Shown here piece after piece: positions 43,162 through 52,149 of a stretch of 64,000 nucleotides of DNA. Within the stretch, counting starts at the first letter, position 1. Each line of letters begins with the position of its first letter. A program made the position numbers and the translations under genes. This DNA comes from Pseudomonas frederiksbergensis (GTDB lineage: Bacteria; Pseudomonadota; Gammaproteobacteria; Pseudomonadales; Pseudomonadaceae): the NCBI RefSeq assembly GCF_035751725.1, contig NZ_CP142104.1, forward strand, positions 2,914,001 to 2,978,000, read 5' to 3'. The notes under the pieces were generated by a model that searched no databases, was not told the DNA's origin, and was given only the letters and a program-made list of their open reading frames with translations.

Positions 43162-43860
43162 ATGAACCTACTGAAAAACACTCAATACCTGGCGATGGGC
43201 ATCATTGGCATGAGCGCTGTGGTGCCGGCATTGAGCTGCGCCGACACGCTTGGCCCCTACGCCAGCCTGATGGGCGGCGCGAACTGGGTATCGGCGCAAG
43301 ACCTGAACCAGAACGACCTGGATTTCGTCGAGATGGAATTCAACCAGCCGCTCGACTCCGGCTATGCCACCGGGCTGGCCCTGGGCTGGCGATTCCCGGT
43401 CGGGCTGAGACCCGAAATCGAACTGAGCTACCGCAAGAACACCCTGACCCAATTCAATAATCGCGTCTATGAAGGCGGCGGGAGCATCGACGGCAAAGGC
43501 GAAGAGGAAGCCACGAGCCTGATGGCCAACCTCTGGTACGACTTCATGAACCTTCCTGCACCGTTCAACCGGTTCACCCCGTACATCGGCGGCGGCCTGG
43601 GCTATGCCACCTTGACCGTCAGCGGCCTGGAGGCCGGGGGCGTCGAATTCGGCGGAACCCATCGCGACACGGTGTCGGCTTATCAACTGGGCGCGGGAGT
43701 CGGTTACGAGTTCACCGAGAACTGGTCCATGTCGGTGGATTACCGGTGCCTGAAAACCAGCGAAGCACACTTCGGTGACATCGAGCGCCTGCCCCAGGGC
43801 GACGTGAGCACCGAATACGAAGCCCAATCGGTGATGCTCGGCCTGCGTTACTGGCTCTGA
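43162..43860 (+). CDS. Outer-membrane beta-barrel protein
   Basis: A 232-residue protein if started at ATG 43162 (MNLLKNTQYLAMGIIGMSAV), which gives a clean signal peptide ending near ALSCA-D. The mature part alternates hydrophobic and polar residues in strands (GYATGLALGWRFPVGLRPEI, YIGGGLGYATL, YQLGAGVGYEFTENWSMSVD) and ends in a C-terminal aromatic/Leu strand (GLRYWL), as in OmpA/OmpW-like small barrels. It closes the biosynthetic operon and may carry the lipophilic product across the outer membrane. An upstream ATG at 43084 would add 26 residues without a signal sequence and is less likely. Confidence 0.78.
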   Translation: MNLLKNTQYLAMGIIGMSAVVPALSCADTLGPYASLMGGANWVSAQDLNQNDLDFVEMEFNQPLDSGYATGLALGWRFPVGLRPEIELSYRKNTLTQFNNRVYEGGGSIDGKGEEEATSLMANLWYDFMNLPAPFNRFTPYIGGGLGYATLTVSGLEAGGVEFGGTHRDTVSAYQLGAGVGYEFTENWSMSVDYRCLKTSEAHFGDIERLPQGDVSTEYEAQSVMLGLRYWL

Positions 43861-43911
43861 TGCGACAGGCCGGCGCCCTGCCCAGGCCGGGCGCCGATTT
43901 GCGTAGCGGGC

Positions 43912-44775
43912 TCAGGACGCAGCCGTCTCTCGCGCCAGGCCGAGGAACGCCGACGGCAGCCGAGCCTGGCGGCGCTCCTTGAGGCAATAGAGGTACTCGG
44001 CGATCAGCGGCGCGCCTTCCAGCTCGACGACTTTGAGCTGCGGGTTCTCCGGCACTTCATGACGGGCGATGATGCTGATGCCGATGTTGCGCAGGACCGC
44101 TTCGCGAATCGACTCGCGACTGCCAATTTCCAACAATGGCCCGGTCGCCACGCCGGCTTCTCGTAGCAAGGTTGTGGTGAGCGCGCGGGTGGTCGAGCCT
44201 TTTTCCCGCATCAGCAGGCAGTGCCCGGCCAATGCACCGGGTGCCACACGATCGTGGCTGGCCAACGGGTGGCTGCGGTGCATCGCCACGACGAGCGGGT
44301 CGTGGCCCAATACCAATCGGGTCAACCGAGCGTCTTCGACCAGTTGCGAGGACGCGGCCAGGTCCACGCGGTACTCCTCCAGCGCCTCGATGACCTGCAG
44401 CGAGTTGCCGATTTCCAGAGTCACTTCGCACAGGGGAAACTGATCGCGAAAGCCCTTGATGATATCGAGCACGTAGTACGGCGCCGTGGCGCCAATTCGC
44501 AGCGTGCCCTGCACCTGGCCGCTGTTGCGCAGGAAAAACTCGATGTCGGCTTCCTGCTGCAACAGCTTCTGCACCATCGGCAACAACTGCGCGCCTTCGT
44601 CGCTGAGCGTCAGGCGCCGGCCGCCGCGAAAGAACAGTTCGACGCCGTACTGGGCTTCCAGATTGCGGATCTGCGTGGTCACCGTCGGCTGGCTGAGCCC
44701 CAGTTTCTTGGCCGCCTGGGTGACGCTGGCCAGGCGAGCAACCATGTGGAAAGACTTCAGCTCGGCGCTGAGCAT
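43912..44775 (-). CDS. LysR-family regulator of the oxyanion importer
   Basis: A 287-residue LysR protein from ATG 44775 (CTGGAG upstream). The DNA-binding domain reads LKSFHMVARLASVTQAAKKL, then SQPTVTTQIRNLEAQYG. The effector domain includes GTLRIGATAPYYVLDIIKGF and GISIIARHEVPENPQ. It resembles CysB/CbbR-like regulators next to phosphonate-type importers. The gene is divergent to the substrate-binding protein at 44936, so it probably controls that operon. Its 3' end faces the barrel gene of the biosynthetic operon, with 51 bases between. Confidence 0.86.
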   Translation of the reverse strand: MLSAELKSFHMVARLASVTQAAKKLGLSQPTVTTQIRNLEAQYGVELFFRGGRRLTLSDEGAQLLPMVQKLLQQEADIEFFLRNSGQVQGTLRIGATAPYYVLDIIKGFRDQFPLCEVTLEIGNSLQVIEALEEYRVDLAASSQLVEDARLTRLVLGHDPLVVAMHRSHPLASHDRVAPGALAGHCLLMREKGSTTRALTTTLLREAGVATGPLLEIGSRESIREAVLRNIGISIIARHEVPENPQLKVVELEGAPLIAEYLYCLKERRQARLPSAFLGLARETAAS

Positions 44776-44935
44776 GATGGTGAGGCTCCAGAAATAGGAT
44801 GGGGGCAAGCGACTATAAAGATTTACCTGATCACCGGAAACGATCAAAATCGCTCCCACTCGTCTACCCTCACAACGCGCCCGGCAAGAACGCCTGGCGC
44901 TTGAATATTCATGCTTCCATGCACCGGAGATTTTC

Positions 44936-45787
44936 ATGCTCAAGCGTACCCTGGCACTGGCCGTCGGTTTCACCCTGACCGTGAGCGCTGTCCTGGCGCA
45001 GGCCGCCGACACCTTGAAAGTCAGCGCAATTCCCGACGAGGCGCCGACCGAACTGCTGCGCAAATTCAAGCCACTGGGTGCATACCTGGAACAGCAGATC
45101 GGCATGAAAGTCGAATTCGTGCCCGTGAGCGACTACCCCGCCGTGGTCGAGGCGCTGGCCACCGACCGGATCGACCTGGCCTGGCTGGGCGGCTTCACCT
45201 TCGTCCAGGCCCGCCTGAAGACCGGCAACGCCAATCCCCTGGTGCAACGTGAACAGGACGCGCAGTTCACCAGTAAATTCATCAGCGCCGACCCAGCCGT
45301 CAAATCCCTTGCCGACCTGGAGGGCAAGAGCTTCGCCTTCGGCTCGATCTCGTCCACTTCGGGCAGCCTGATGCCGCGCTACTTCATGCTCAAGGACGGC
45401 ATCAAGCCGGAAACCTACTTCAGCCGCGTAGGCTATTCAGGTGCCCATGACGCGACCGCGGCCTGGGTCCAGGCCGGCAAGGTCGATGCCGGTGTGCTCA
45501 ACGCCAGCGTCTGGGACAAACTGGTCGCCGCCGGCAAGGTCGACACCAGCAAGGTCAAGGTCTTCGCCACCACCCCGGCGTACTTCGACTACAACTGGAC
45601 GGTGCGCGGCACCCTCGACCCGGCACTGGCGGCCAAGATCAAGGCCGCGTTCCTGGCGCTTGATCCGGCGAATCCGAAAGACAAGGAGATCCTTGATCTG
45701 CAGGCCGCCAGTCGCTTCATCGAAACCAAGCCCGAAAACTACAAGGGCATCGAAGAAGCCGCACGCGCCGCCGAACTGCTCAAATGA
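44936..45787 (+). CDS. PhnD-type substrate-binding protein (putative selenate/phosphonate)
   Basis: A 283-residue periplasmic protein. The signal peptide is about 1-24 (MLKRTLALAVGFTLTVSAVL, cleavage after AQAA). The mature sequence has the PhnD pattern: LKVSAIPDEAPTELLRKFK, VPVSDYPAVVEALATDRIDL, AWLGGFTFVQAR and GSISSTSGSLMPRYFM. Proteins of this branch are annotated as phosphonate, phosphite or putative selenate binding. No phosphonate C-P lyase genes are near, so the ligand is open. It opens a four-gene importer operon whose genes all overlap by a few bases. Confidence 0.88.
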   Translation: MLKRTLALAVGFTLTVSAVLAQAADTLKVSAIPDEAPTELLRKFKPLGAYLEQQIGMKVEFVPVSDYPAVVEALATDRIDLAWLGGFTFVQARLKTGNANPLVQREQDAQFTSKFISADPAVKSLADLEGKSFAFGSISSTSGSLMPRYFMLKDGIKPETYFSRVGYSGAHDATAAWVQAGKVDAGVLNASVWDKLVAAGKVDTSKVKVFATTPAYFDYNWTVRGTLDPALAAKIKAAFLALDPANPKDKEILDLQAASRFIETKPENYKGIEEAARAAELLK

Positions 45788-46581
45788 CATTGCGCCTGAC
45801 CCAGGCCAGCGTCGTCCATGCCAACGGCGCCCAGGCGCTGCGCGGTGTGGACCTGCACCTGCGTGCAGGGGAACAGGTCGCGATCATCGGCCCGTCCGGC
45901 GCCGGCAAGTCCAGCCTGCTCAACGTCCTGGCCACCGCGCTGCGTCCTGGTAACGGTGAAGTCGACGTGCTGGGCGAGCGGGTCTGGCAACTGCCGGCGC
46001 GCCAGCGTCAACGCCTGCGCTCACGCATTGGTCTCATTCACCAAGCGCCTCCCCTGCCCCCGCGCCAACGCGTGATCACGGCGGTGCTGGCGGGCAAACT
46101 GGGGCAATGGGGTATCGGCAAGAGCCTGCTGAACCTGCTCCATCCGCTGGATATTCCCGGGGCACGCGCGGCCTTGGCGCGCCTGGACCTGGGCGAAAAG
46201 CTGTTCGTTCAATGCCAGCAATTGTCCGGTGGGCAGCTGCAACGCGTCGGCATCGCCCGCGTGCTGTACCAGGCGCCGGAGGTGTTGCTGGCGGATGAAC
46301 CGGTATCGGCGATGGACCCGGTGCTCGCCGAGCACACGCTGTCAGTGCTTTGCCAGCATGCCCGGGAACACCAGGTTACCCTGGTGACCAGCCTGCATGC
46401 GGTGGATCTCGCGCTGGCGCACTTTTCCCGGATCATCGGTTTGCGTGACGGCCAGGTACTCTTCGACTTGCCGACGGAAGCGGTCGACCGCCGGCAGCTC
46501 GATACGCTTTATGCCAACGAGCAACTGGAGTCGCTGTCGAGCCCGCCTCCACCTTCGAGCGTGCAGATTCCGCGATGCTGA
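45784..46581 (+). CDS. PhnC-type ABC transporter ATPase
   Basis: A 265-residue ATPase. Walker A GPSGAGKSS is at 36-44, LIHQAPPLPPRQRV is the Q-loop region, QLSGGQLQRVGIARVL the signature, LLADEPVSAMDP the Walker B and TSLHAVDLALAHF the H-loop. It overlaps the binding protein gene by ATGA and the first permease gene by 7 bases. It energises uptake through the two PhnE-like permeases that follow. It is shorter in the helical domain than amino acid ATPases, typical for PhnC. Confidence 0.9.
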   Translation: MTLRLTQASVVHANGAQALRGVDLHLRAGEQVAIIGPSGAGKSSLLNVLATALRPGNGEVDVLGERVWQLPARQRQRLRSRIGLIHQAPPLPPRQRVITAVLAGKLGQWGIGKSLLNLLHPLDIPGARAALARLDLGEKLFVQCQQLSGGQLQRVGIARVLYQAPEVLLADEPVSAMDPVLAEHTLSVLCQHAREHQVTLVTSLHAVDLALAHFSRIIGLRDGQVLFDLPTEAVDRRQLDTLYANEQLESLSSPPPPSSVQIPRC

Positions 46582-47402
46582 AGCGTGACGCTCGGGACCC
46601 CGCCGCCCGCCCTCGCCTGTTCCTTGGTCTGCTGGCCGTTGCCCTGCTGTGGCCGGGCATCCATTTCAGCGAGTTGGACCTGGGGGTGCTGCTGGCCAGC
46701 GATAGCCAGAGCGAGATGGGCCGGTTCGTCGCCGCGTTCTGGCCACCGGCTCATGACGAAACGTTTGTCGAACTGCTGCTGCAAGCCACGCTGCAGACGC
46801 TTGCCATTGCCACCGCTGGCATGGCCTTGGCGCTGCTGTTGGCCGTTCCCGCCAGCCTGCTCGCCAGCCGGGCGTTGTCGTTGTCTGCCGCATATCGCGC
46901 TGGCAGGCCCGGCTACTGGGGCCAATGGTTGCGTTGGCCGGTCCGTGCGCTGCTGATTTTCCTGCGCAGCGTGCCGGAGATCGTCTGGGCCTTGCTGTTT
47001 GTCCGTGCCGTCGGCCTCGGACCGACGGCCGGGGTACTCGCCATTGCGATCACTTACAGCGGCATGCTGGGCAAGGTCTACGCGGAAATCTTCGAGTCCG
47101 TCGACCAGCGCCCGGCACACGCACTGATGCAAGCCGGCAGCGGTCGGCTCGCGGCCTTCTGCTACGGCATCCTGCCCAATGTCGCCGCCGAGCTGCTGTC
47201 GTACACCGTGTACCGCTGGGAATGCGCCATCCGCGCCTCGGTGGTGATGGGGTTCGTCGGGGCTGGCGGGCTGGGCCAGCAGATGGACCTGTCGTTGCGC
47301 ATGTTCGCCGGCGGCGAAGTCGCGAGCTTGCTGCTGACTTTCCTGATATTGGTGCTGCTCGCCGACCAGCTCAGTCGCGTGCTGCGCTGGAGGTTGGCAT
47401 GA
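46575..47402 (+). CDS. PhnE-type ABC transporter permease 1
   Basis: A 275-residue permease with about five hydrophobic segments, such as LFLGLLAVALLWPGIHFSEL and the stretch LAIATAGMALALLLAVPASLL. The core motif RALLIFLRSVPEIVWALLF and the EAA-like loop (EIFESVDQRPAHALMQAGS) match PhnE proteins. It overlaps the ATPase gene by 7 bases and the next permease by 4 bases (ATGA). The tandem permeases probably form a heterodimer. Confidence 0.88.
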   Translation: MLKRDARDPAARPRLFLGLLAVALLWPGIHFSELDLGVLLASDSQSEMGRFVAAFWPPAHDETFVELLLQATLQTLAIATAGMALALLLAVPASLLASRALSLSAAYRAGRPGYWGQWLRWPVRALLIFLRSVPEIVWALLFVRAVGLGPTAGVLAIAITYSGMLGKVYAEIFESVDQRPAHALMQAGSGRLAAFCYGILPNVAAELLSYTVYRWECAIRASVVMGFVGAGGLGQQMDLSLRMFAGGEVASLLLTFLILVLLADQLSRVLRWRLA

Positions 47403-48166
47403 ATCGCCTGCTCAACGCTTTGTTGCTGCTGTGCATCGGTGCAGCGGTGGTGGCCTCGTTCGTCTATCTGGGTATCGACCTGGGCGCGCTCGGCGAGCAC
47501 TCGAACCTCAAGCAGATGGCCGCTTATGCCCAGCGCTTCCTGACACCTGACCTGAGCCCGGCCTACCTGAAAGCGATCGGCCATGGCGCGCTGGAAACCA
47601 TCGCCATGTCCGCCCTAGGCACCCTGCTCGCGGCAGTGTTGGGCTTGGCCTTGGCGCTACCTGCCGCCGGGCGCCTTGGCTGGCCGTTGCAGAGCGCATC
47701 GCGCCTGTTGTTGAACGCCCTGCGCGCGGTTCCGGAGCTGGTTTGGGCCGCGCTGATGGTGCTTGCCGCCGGGCTTGGCCCCAACGCCGGTACACTGGCG
47801 CTGGCCCTGCACACCGTTGGCGTACTCGGCCGGCTATTTGCCGAAGCCTTGGAAAACACCCCGTCGCAACCCGCCGACGCCATCCGCCTCCAGGGCGGCA
47901 GCGCCCTCTTGGCCTTCTGCTACGGCACGTTGCCCAACCTGATGCCGCAACTGTTGGCCTACACCTTATACCGCTGGGAAAATAATATCCGCATGGCCAG
48001 CGTCCTGGGTTTCGTCGGCGCCGGCGGCCTGGGCCAGATGCTTTACGTCAGCCTCAGCCTGTTCCAGGAGGCCCAAGGCAGCACGGTGATCCTGGCGATG
48101 CTGCTGCTGGTCTTCACCGTCGATACGTTGAGCAGTTGGAGTCGTCAGCGCTGGGTCAAGGCTTGA
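47399..48166 (+). CDS. PhnE-type ABC transporter permease 2
   Basis: A 255-residue permease from ATG 47399, coupled to permease 1 by ATGA. It carries the same core as its partner (RLLLNALRAVPELVWAALMV) and an EAA-like loop (EALENTPSQPADAIRLQGG), then GFVGAGGLGQMLYVSLSLF. The two permeases are diverged duplicates. The operon ends here, 15 bases before the end of the convergent porin gene. A terminator is not obvious in that short gap. Confidence 0.88.
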   Translation: MNRLLNALLLLCIGAAVVASFVYLGIDLGALGEHSNLKQMAAYAQRFLTPDLSPAYLKAIGHGALETIAMSALGTLLAAVLGLALALPAAGRLGWPLQSASRLLLNALRAVPELVWAALMVLAAGLGPNAGTLALALHTVGVLGRLFAEALENTPSQPADAIRLQGGSALLAFCYGTLPNLMPQLLAYTLYRWENNIRMASVLGFVGAGGLGQMLYVSLSLFQEAQGSTVILAMLLLVFTVDTLSSWSRQRWVKA

Positions 48167-48181
48167 CGGGTTGAGGTCCCG

Positions 48182-49423
48182 TCACCACAACGCCATCGTA
48201 TAGCTGACGATCAGCCGGTTTTCATCCAGGTCATTGCCGAAATTCGAACGCACCGTTGCGTTGCGCCACTTCAAGCCCAGCCCCTTCAAGGTGCCGTCCT
48301 GCACCACGTAGGCAATGTCGGTGTTGCGCTCCCATTCCTGGCCTTCCCCTGGCGCGCTGCGTTGCACGTTGTCGCCGCGGATGTAGCGGGTCATGAAGGT
48401 CAGGCCCGGCACACCGACTGCGGCGAAGTTGTAGTCGTAGCGGGCTTGCCACGAGCGTTCGTCGACGTTAGCGAAATCGCCGATCTGCACGAAGTTGACC
48501 AGGTACGGATCGCTGCGTGAGATGTAGGGAAACGGATCGTCACCGCTCATGCGCTGATAGCCCAGGCCGAACGCGTGGCCGGCGAGGCTATAGGTGAACA
48601 GCGCGCCGAATGCCTGGTTGTCGATCGCACGGAAACTGCCGTCCTCGGTGCTTCGCGAATAGCGCACGTCACTTTTCAATGACTGGCCGTTGCCCAGGTC
48701 CAGGGTATGGATGAAGCCGAGGTAGTTCTGCTGGTAGATATCCTCAAGCTTGCCGTAGCGGTATTGCGCCGTGAGGTTGGGCAGGAACTGGTAGTCCGCC
48801 CCGGCGAACTGGAACTTGTCGCTGGTGCCGCCGATGCGATTGGCGGTCATGTCCTGGTAGTCCGTGGAATCGACAAAATTGATCTGGGCAAGCTGCCCGG
48901 CGGTGAGCTTCAGACGATCGATTTCCTGCACATTCAATAGCCCGCCCTTGAAGGTGCCCGGCAGCAGGCGCGTGTCGTTCGAATTGACCACCGGGTCCTT
49001 GATTTGCAGCGTACCGGCTTTCAACGTGCTGTTGGACAAGCGCATCTTCGCCGTCAGGCCGATTTCGCCGTAGCGATCCTGGGAGCCGCCGGACCGGTCC
49101 GCTGGCAAAAGATTGGTGCCGGCGGTGCCACCGCCCGAGTCCAGTTTGAAACCGGCCATGGCCAAGGCGTCCAGGCCAAAACCCAAGGTGCCGGCCGTGT
49201 ACCCCGACTCCATGCGCAACAGGAACCCTTGTGCCCACTCCTCGGCTTTGTCCCGAGCGCCCTCTTGCCTGAAATCGCGGTTGAAATAAAAGTTGCGGGC
49301 TTCCAGGCTGGCCTTGCTGTCGCCAATGAAATCGGCGTGGGCGATCGGTGCGCCGATCAGGCCCAGGCCGAGCAATGGACCGAGGGGTGATCGGCTGCAA
49401 CGGGTGTCGATGAAACGGGGCAT
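48182..49423 (-). CDS. OprD-family outer-membrane porin
   Basis: A 413-residue substrate-specific porin from ATG 49423, with AAGGAG just upstream. A signal peptide covers about residues 1-25 (to IAHA-D). The mature start DFIGDSKASLEARNFYFNRD is the hallmark of OprD/OpdK proteins. Alternating strands with YQDMTANRIGG, YGKLEDIYQQNYLG and a final VSYTMALW strand complete the 18-strand barrel pattern. OprD members take up basic amino acids or aromatic/carboxylic acids. It is divergent to a LysR gene, with a REP-like palindrome between. Confidence 0.93.
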   Translation of the reverse strand: MPRFIDTRCSRSPLGPLLGLGLIGAPIAHADFIGDSKASLEARNFYFNRDFRQEGARDKAEEWAQGFLLRMESGYTAGTLGFGLDALAMAGFKLDSGGGTAGTNLLPADRSGGSQDRYGEIGLTAKMRLSNSTLKAGTLQIKDPVVNSNDTRLLPGTFKGGLLNVQEIDRLKLTAGQLAQINFVDSTDYQDMTANRIGGTSDKFQFAGADYQFLPNLTAQYRYGKLEDIYQQNYLGFIHTLDLGNGQSLKSDVRYSRSTEDGSFRAIDNQAFGALFTYSLAGHAFGLGYQRMSGDDPFPYISRSDPYLVNFVQIGDFANVDERSWQARYDYNFAAVGVPGLTFMTRYIRGDNVQRSAPGEGQEWERNTDIAYVVQDGTLKGLGLKWRNATVRSNFGNDLDENRLIVSYTMALW

Positions 49424-49507
49424 GGCGTGCTCCTTTTTATGGGCGCGAACGATCCCTTCGGGGACGGCGTACGCGCCTCGCTTATTGTTTGGGGCAGTGC
49501 GGGTAGT

Positions 49508-49535
49508 GTGGCGAGGGAGCAAGCTCCCTCGCCAC
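49508..49535. repeat. 28-bp perfect palindrome (REP-like)
   Basis: GTGGCGAGGGAGC-AA-GCTCCCTCGCCAC is a perfect inverted repeat between the divergent porin and LysR genes. It belongs to the common Pseudomonas GTGGCGAGGGAGCTTGCTCCC repeat class, not to a specific operator. Confidence 0.8.
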
Positions 49536-49677
49536 GGGGCGGATTCTTCGCATTGGCGCGGTACAGCGTCAAACGGGAAAAAAGCAGGCGCGGGCATAAG
49601 AAAATTTGATGCGCGTCGAGCCTCGACCTGGAGTAACAATTGCAACCATAAGAACGATAAACGCCAAGAGAACCACC

Positions 49678-50616
49678 ATGAACCTCAAGTTTCTCGAAAC
49701 CTTCGTCTGGGTTGCTCGCCTGCAAAGCTTCAGCCTGACCGCCGAAAAGATGTTCAGCACCCAGGCAGCGATTTCCAGTCGGATCGCGTCACTGGAAGAC
49801 GAGCTGGGCCTGCGCCTGTTCGTGCGTGATTCGCGGGGCGTGTCATTGACGCCGGAAGGCATCAAGGTGCTTGAGTACGCGGAGCAGATGCTCGAAGTCC
49901 AGCGCGCCCTGAAGCAGTCGTTGGACAAAAGCACCCCGCAGCAGGGCCTGGTGCGCATCGGCGTGATGGACACGGTGATCCACACCTGGCTCAGCCCATT
50001 GATGTCGATGCTGATGCAGGCATTCCCCGCCGTGGAGATCGAAATCACCGCCGACGCGGCGCGCAACCTCTGCGATCAACTGCAAAAAGGTTACCTGGAC
50101 ATCGCCTTCCAGACCGATCTGGTCCGCCATGAAAGCGTACGCAATCTGGAACTGGGCCACTACCCGATGCACTGGATCGCCGCCAGCCAATCGATTTACG
50201 CCCGGCCCTATGCCTCGCTGACGGAAATGGCGAGCGAACGCATCATCACTTTCGTCAAGCAATCGCGCCCGCACCAGGACGTGCTCAACCTGCTGTATGC
50301 CCATGGCGTCGGTACACCACGGGTCAGTTGCGTCAATTCGGTATCGGCCATGACCCGACTGATACGCGACGGTTTCGGCATCGGCGCGTTGCCGGCGGCG
50401 CTGGTGGCCAAGCCGCTGGCCCGTGGCGAGTTGATTCAGCTGGAACCCGGTGCGCCTCTGCCCCAGCTCGATGTCGTTGCATCGTGGCGCGCGGGCGTGG
50501 GGCTGGAATTGATCGAGAGCATCGTGCAGATGAGCCGACAGGTGGTTTGCCAATACGCCACGGACGTCGGGCCGCTGCGCATGGTGGCGGCGCCGGGGTT
50601 ATTGAAGGGCGAATAA
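49678..50616 (+). CDS. LysR-family regulator, paralog 1
   Basis: A 312-residue LysR protein from ATG 49678. The N-terminus [20 protein letters not shown], the recognition helix [20 protein letters not shown] and the effector-domain start [18 protein letters not shown] are almost repeated in a second LysR gene at 52150. The two therefore arose by duplication and flank a DUF1445 and a SnoaL-like gene. It lies divergent to the OprD porin and upstream of the DUF1445 gene, so either could be its target. Confidence 0.88.
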   Translation: MNLKFLETFVWVARLQSFSLTAEKMFSTQAAISSRIASLEDELGLRLFVRDSRGVSLTPEGIKVLEYAEQMLEVQRALKQSLDKSTPQQGLVRIGVMDTVIHTWLSPLMSMLMQAFPAVEIEITADAARNLCDQLQKGYLDIAFQTDLVRHESVRNLELGHYPMHWIAASQSIYARPYASLTEMASERIITFVKQSRPHQDVLNLLYAHGVGTPRVSCVNSVSAMTRLIRDGFGIGALPAALVAKPLARGELIQLEPGAPLPQLDVVASWRAGVGLELIESIVQMSRQVVCQYATDVGPLRMVAAPGLLKGE

Positions 50617-50713
50617 CTTTTACTTGTCAGGGGGTAGCAACTTTCCTTGTTGGACGCCGTCGCCCGGGTTTTCTACAAAGGGATCTCTAAAAAAAACCAA
50701 TGGAGCCCCCACG

Positions 50714-51517
50714 ATGAACTCATCAGCCCTGACATTCGAACAGCTGCAGCAATGTTCGCCGCAGGCCTTGCGCCAGAACATTGCGGCCGGTCGATACCAC
50801 GGCCACACCAGCGGCCTGGGCCAGGGTCGGGTGCAAGCCAACATCGTCATCTTGCCAGGAGATTGGGCCGACGAATTCCTGCGCTACTGCACACTCAACC
50901 GCCAAGCTTGTCCGCTGCTGGACGTGACAGAACCGGGCGATCCTTTCCTGCGCAACCTGGGCGCTCCCATCGATATCCGCCACGAGGTGCCGCGCTACCG
51001 GATCTTCGACCACGGCGAGTTGAACGAAGAACCCACAGACATCGAACACTTTTGGCGCGATGATCTGGTGACGTTCGCCCTCGGCTGCTCTTTTTCTTTC
51101 GAGCAACCGTTGCTTGAGGCCGGCATACGCTTGAGGCACATCGACCTGGGTCGCAACGTCGCCATGTTCCGCACCAACATCGACACACGCCCCACCGCGC
51201 GACTGTCTGGCAAAATGGTCGTGACCATGCGCCCGATGAAGGCCGCAGCGGCGATCCAGGCGATCCAGATCACCGGGCGCATGCCCAACGTCCACGGCGC
51301 CCCGGTGCACATCGGTGACCCGGCACTGATCGGTATTCGCTCGCTGGACGCGCCGGACTACGGCGATGCAGTACCGGTCCAAAGCGATGAAATACCGGTG
51401 TTCTGGGCCTGTGGCGTAACGCCGCAATCGGTGGTCCAGGCTTCGCGTCCGCCGCTGTGCATCACCCACGCGCCGGGCTGCATGCTGGTAACGGACCTCT
51501 GGAACAGCGCACTGTGA
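50714..51517 (+). CDS. DUF1445 (YcsI-like) putative hydro-lyase
   Basis: A 267-residue protein from ATG 50714 (GGAG 9 bases before). The family pattern is clear: [57 protein letters not shown] and the C-terminal [10 protein letters not shown] and [12 protein letters not shown]. Members are annotated as putative hydro-lyases or D-glutamate cyclase-like proteins. The conserved Cys/His residues (GCSFS, CGVTPQ, HAPGCM) may form the active site. It lies between the two LysR paralogs with a SnoaL-like gene behind it, suggesting a small acid catabolic unit. No direct evidence for the substrate. Confidence 0.82.
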   Translation: MNSSALTFEQLQQCSPQALRQNIAAGRYHGHTSGLGQGRVQANIVILPGDWADEFLRYCTLNRQACPLLDVTEPGDPFLRNLGAPIDIRHEVPRYRIFDHGELNEEPTDIEHFWRDDLVTFALGCSFSFEQPLLEAGIRLRHIDLGRNVAMFRTNIDTRPTARLSGKMVVTMRPMKAAAAIQAIQITGRMPNVHGAPVHIGDPALIGIRSLDAPDYGDAVPVQSDEIPVFWACGVTPQSVVQASRPPLCITHAPGCMLVTDLWNSAL

Positions 51518-51542
51518 CCCCTCAAACACATAAGGAGATTTG

Positions 51543-52103
51543 ATGAGCAGCCCGCGACGATCCATCGAGCAGTACATCCGCGCCAAGGACGGCAATCGCC
51601 CTCACCTGCTGGCCCAGGCCTTTACCGATGACGCCACCCTGGACATGGTGGTCCGCACCGGGTCCATTTCGTTCCCGGATCACGTCGAAGGCCGTGGCGC
51701 CATCGGTGATGTGCTGGTCAGCCGGTTTAACCAGACCTTCGAAAACGTCTACACGTTTTGCCTGGACGCTCCTCCCGAGGCCAGCACCGAGTCCAGCACC
51801 GAGGCGTTCCAGTGCCGATGGTTGGTTGCCATGTCTGACAAGCACAGCGGTGAAGTCCGGGTGGGTTGCGGCCGGTATGACTGGCGGTTCAGCCCCCAGT
51901 CGTGGTTGGCCGGGGGACTCACCATAACTATCGAACACATGAGCACCTTGCCGGCAACCGACCTGCCGGCGGTCATGGCCTGGGTGTCGCGCTTGGCGTA
52001 TCCATGGTGCAGCGTCGAGGCCGCCGTGGACACGGTGCCGGATTCAAGCAAGCTTCAAGACGTGATCCAATACCTGTCAGCCAGATGGGGCCGACAGGTT
52101 TGA
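51543..52103 (+). CDS. SnoaL/NTF2-like protein
   Basis: A 186-residue protein from ATG 51543, preceded by TAAGGAGATT. The first part has the SnoaL-like cone pattern (SIEQYIRAKDGNRPHLLAQA, DDATLDMVVRTGS, GRGAIGDVLVSRF). Such folds act as small isomerases, hydrolases or carriers. It starts 25 bases after the DUF1445 stop, so both are in one operon. The C-terminal part (about 135-186) is helical and less typical. Function unknown. Confidence 0.65.
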   Translation: MSSPRRSIEQYIRAKDGNRPHLLAQAFTDDATLDMVVRTGSISFPDHVEGRGAIGDVLVSRFNQTFENVYTFCLDAPPEASTESSTEAFQCRWLVAMSDKHSGEVRVGCGRYDWRFSPQSWLAGGLTITIEHMSTLPATDLPAVMAWVSRLAYPWCSVEAAVDTVPDSSKLQDVIQYLSARWGRQV

Positions 52104-52149
52104 TTTCCCTGCGCTTTCCCTGGCTATCAGTTTCGAGGAGCGGCACGAC

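Noticed and set aside
44776..45105. N-terminal extension of the LysR gene at 43912-44775
   Set aside because: It would run through the divergent promoter region and into the substrate-binding protein gene; the LysR family start MLSAELKSFHMVARL fits ATG 44775.
46925..47398. Upstream extension of permease 2
   Set aside because: It lies in another frame inside permease 1 and is Arg/Pro-rich; the ATGA overlap at 47399 is the normal start.
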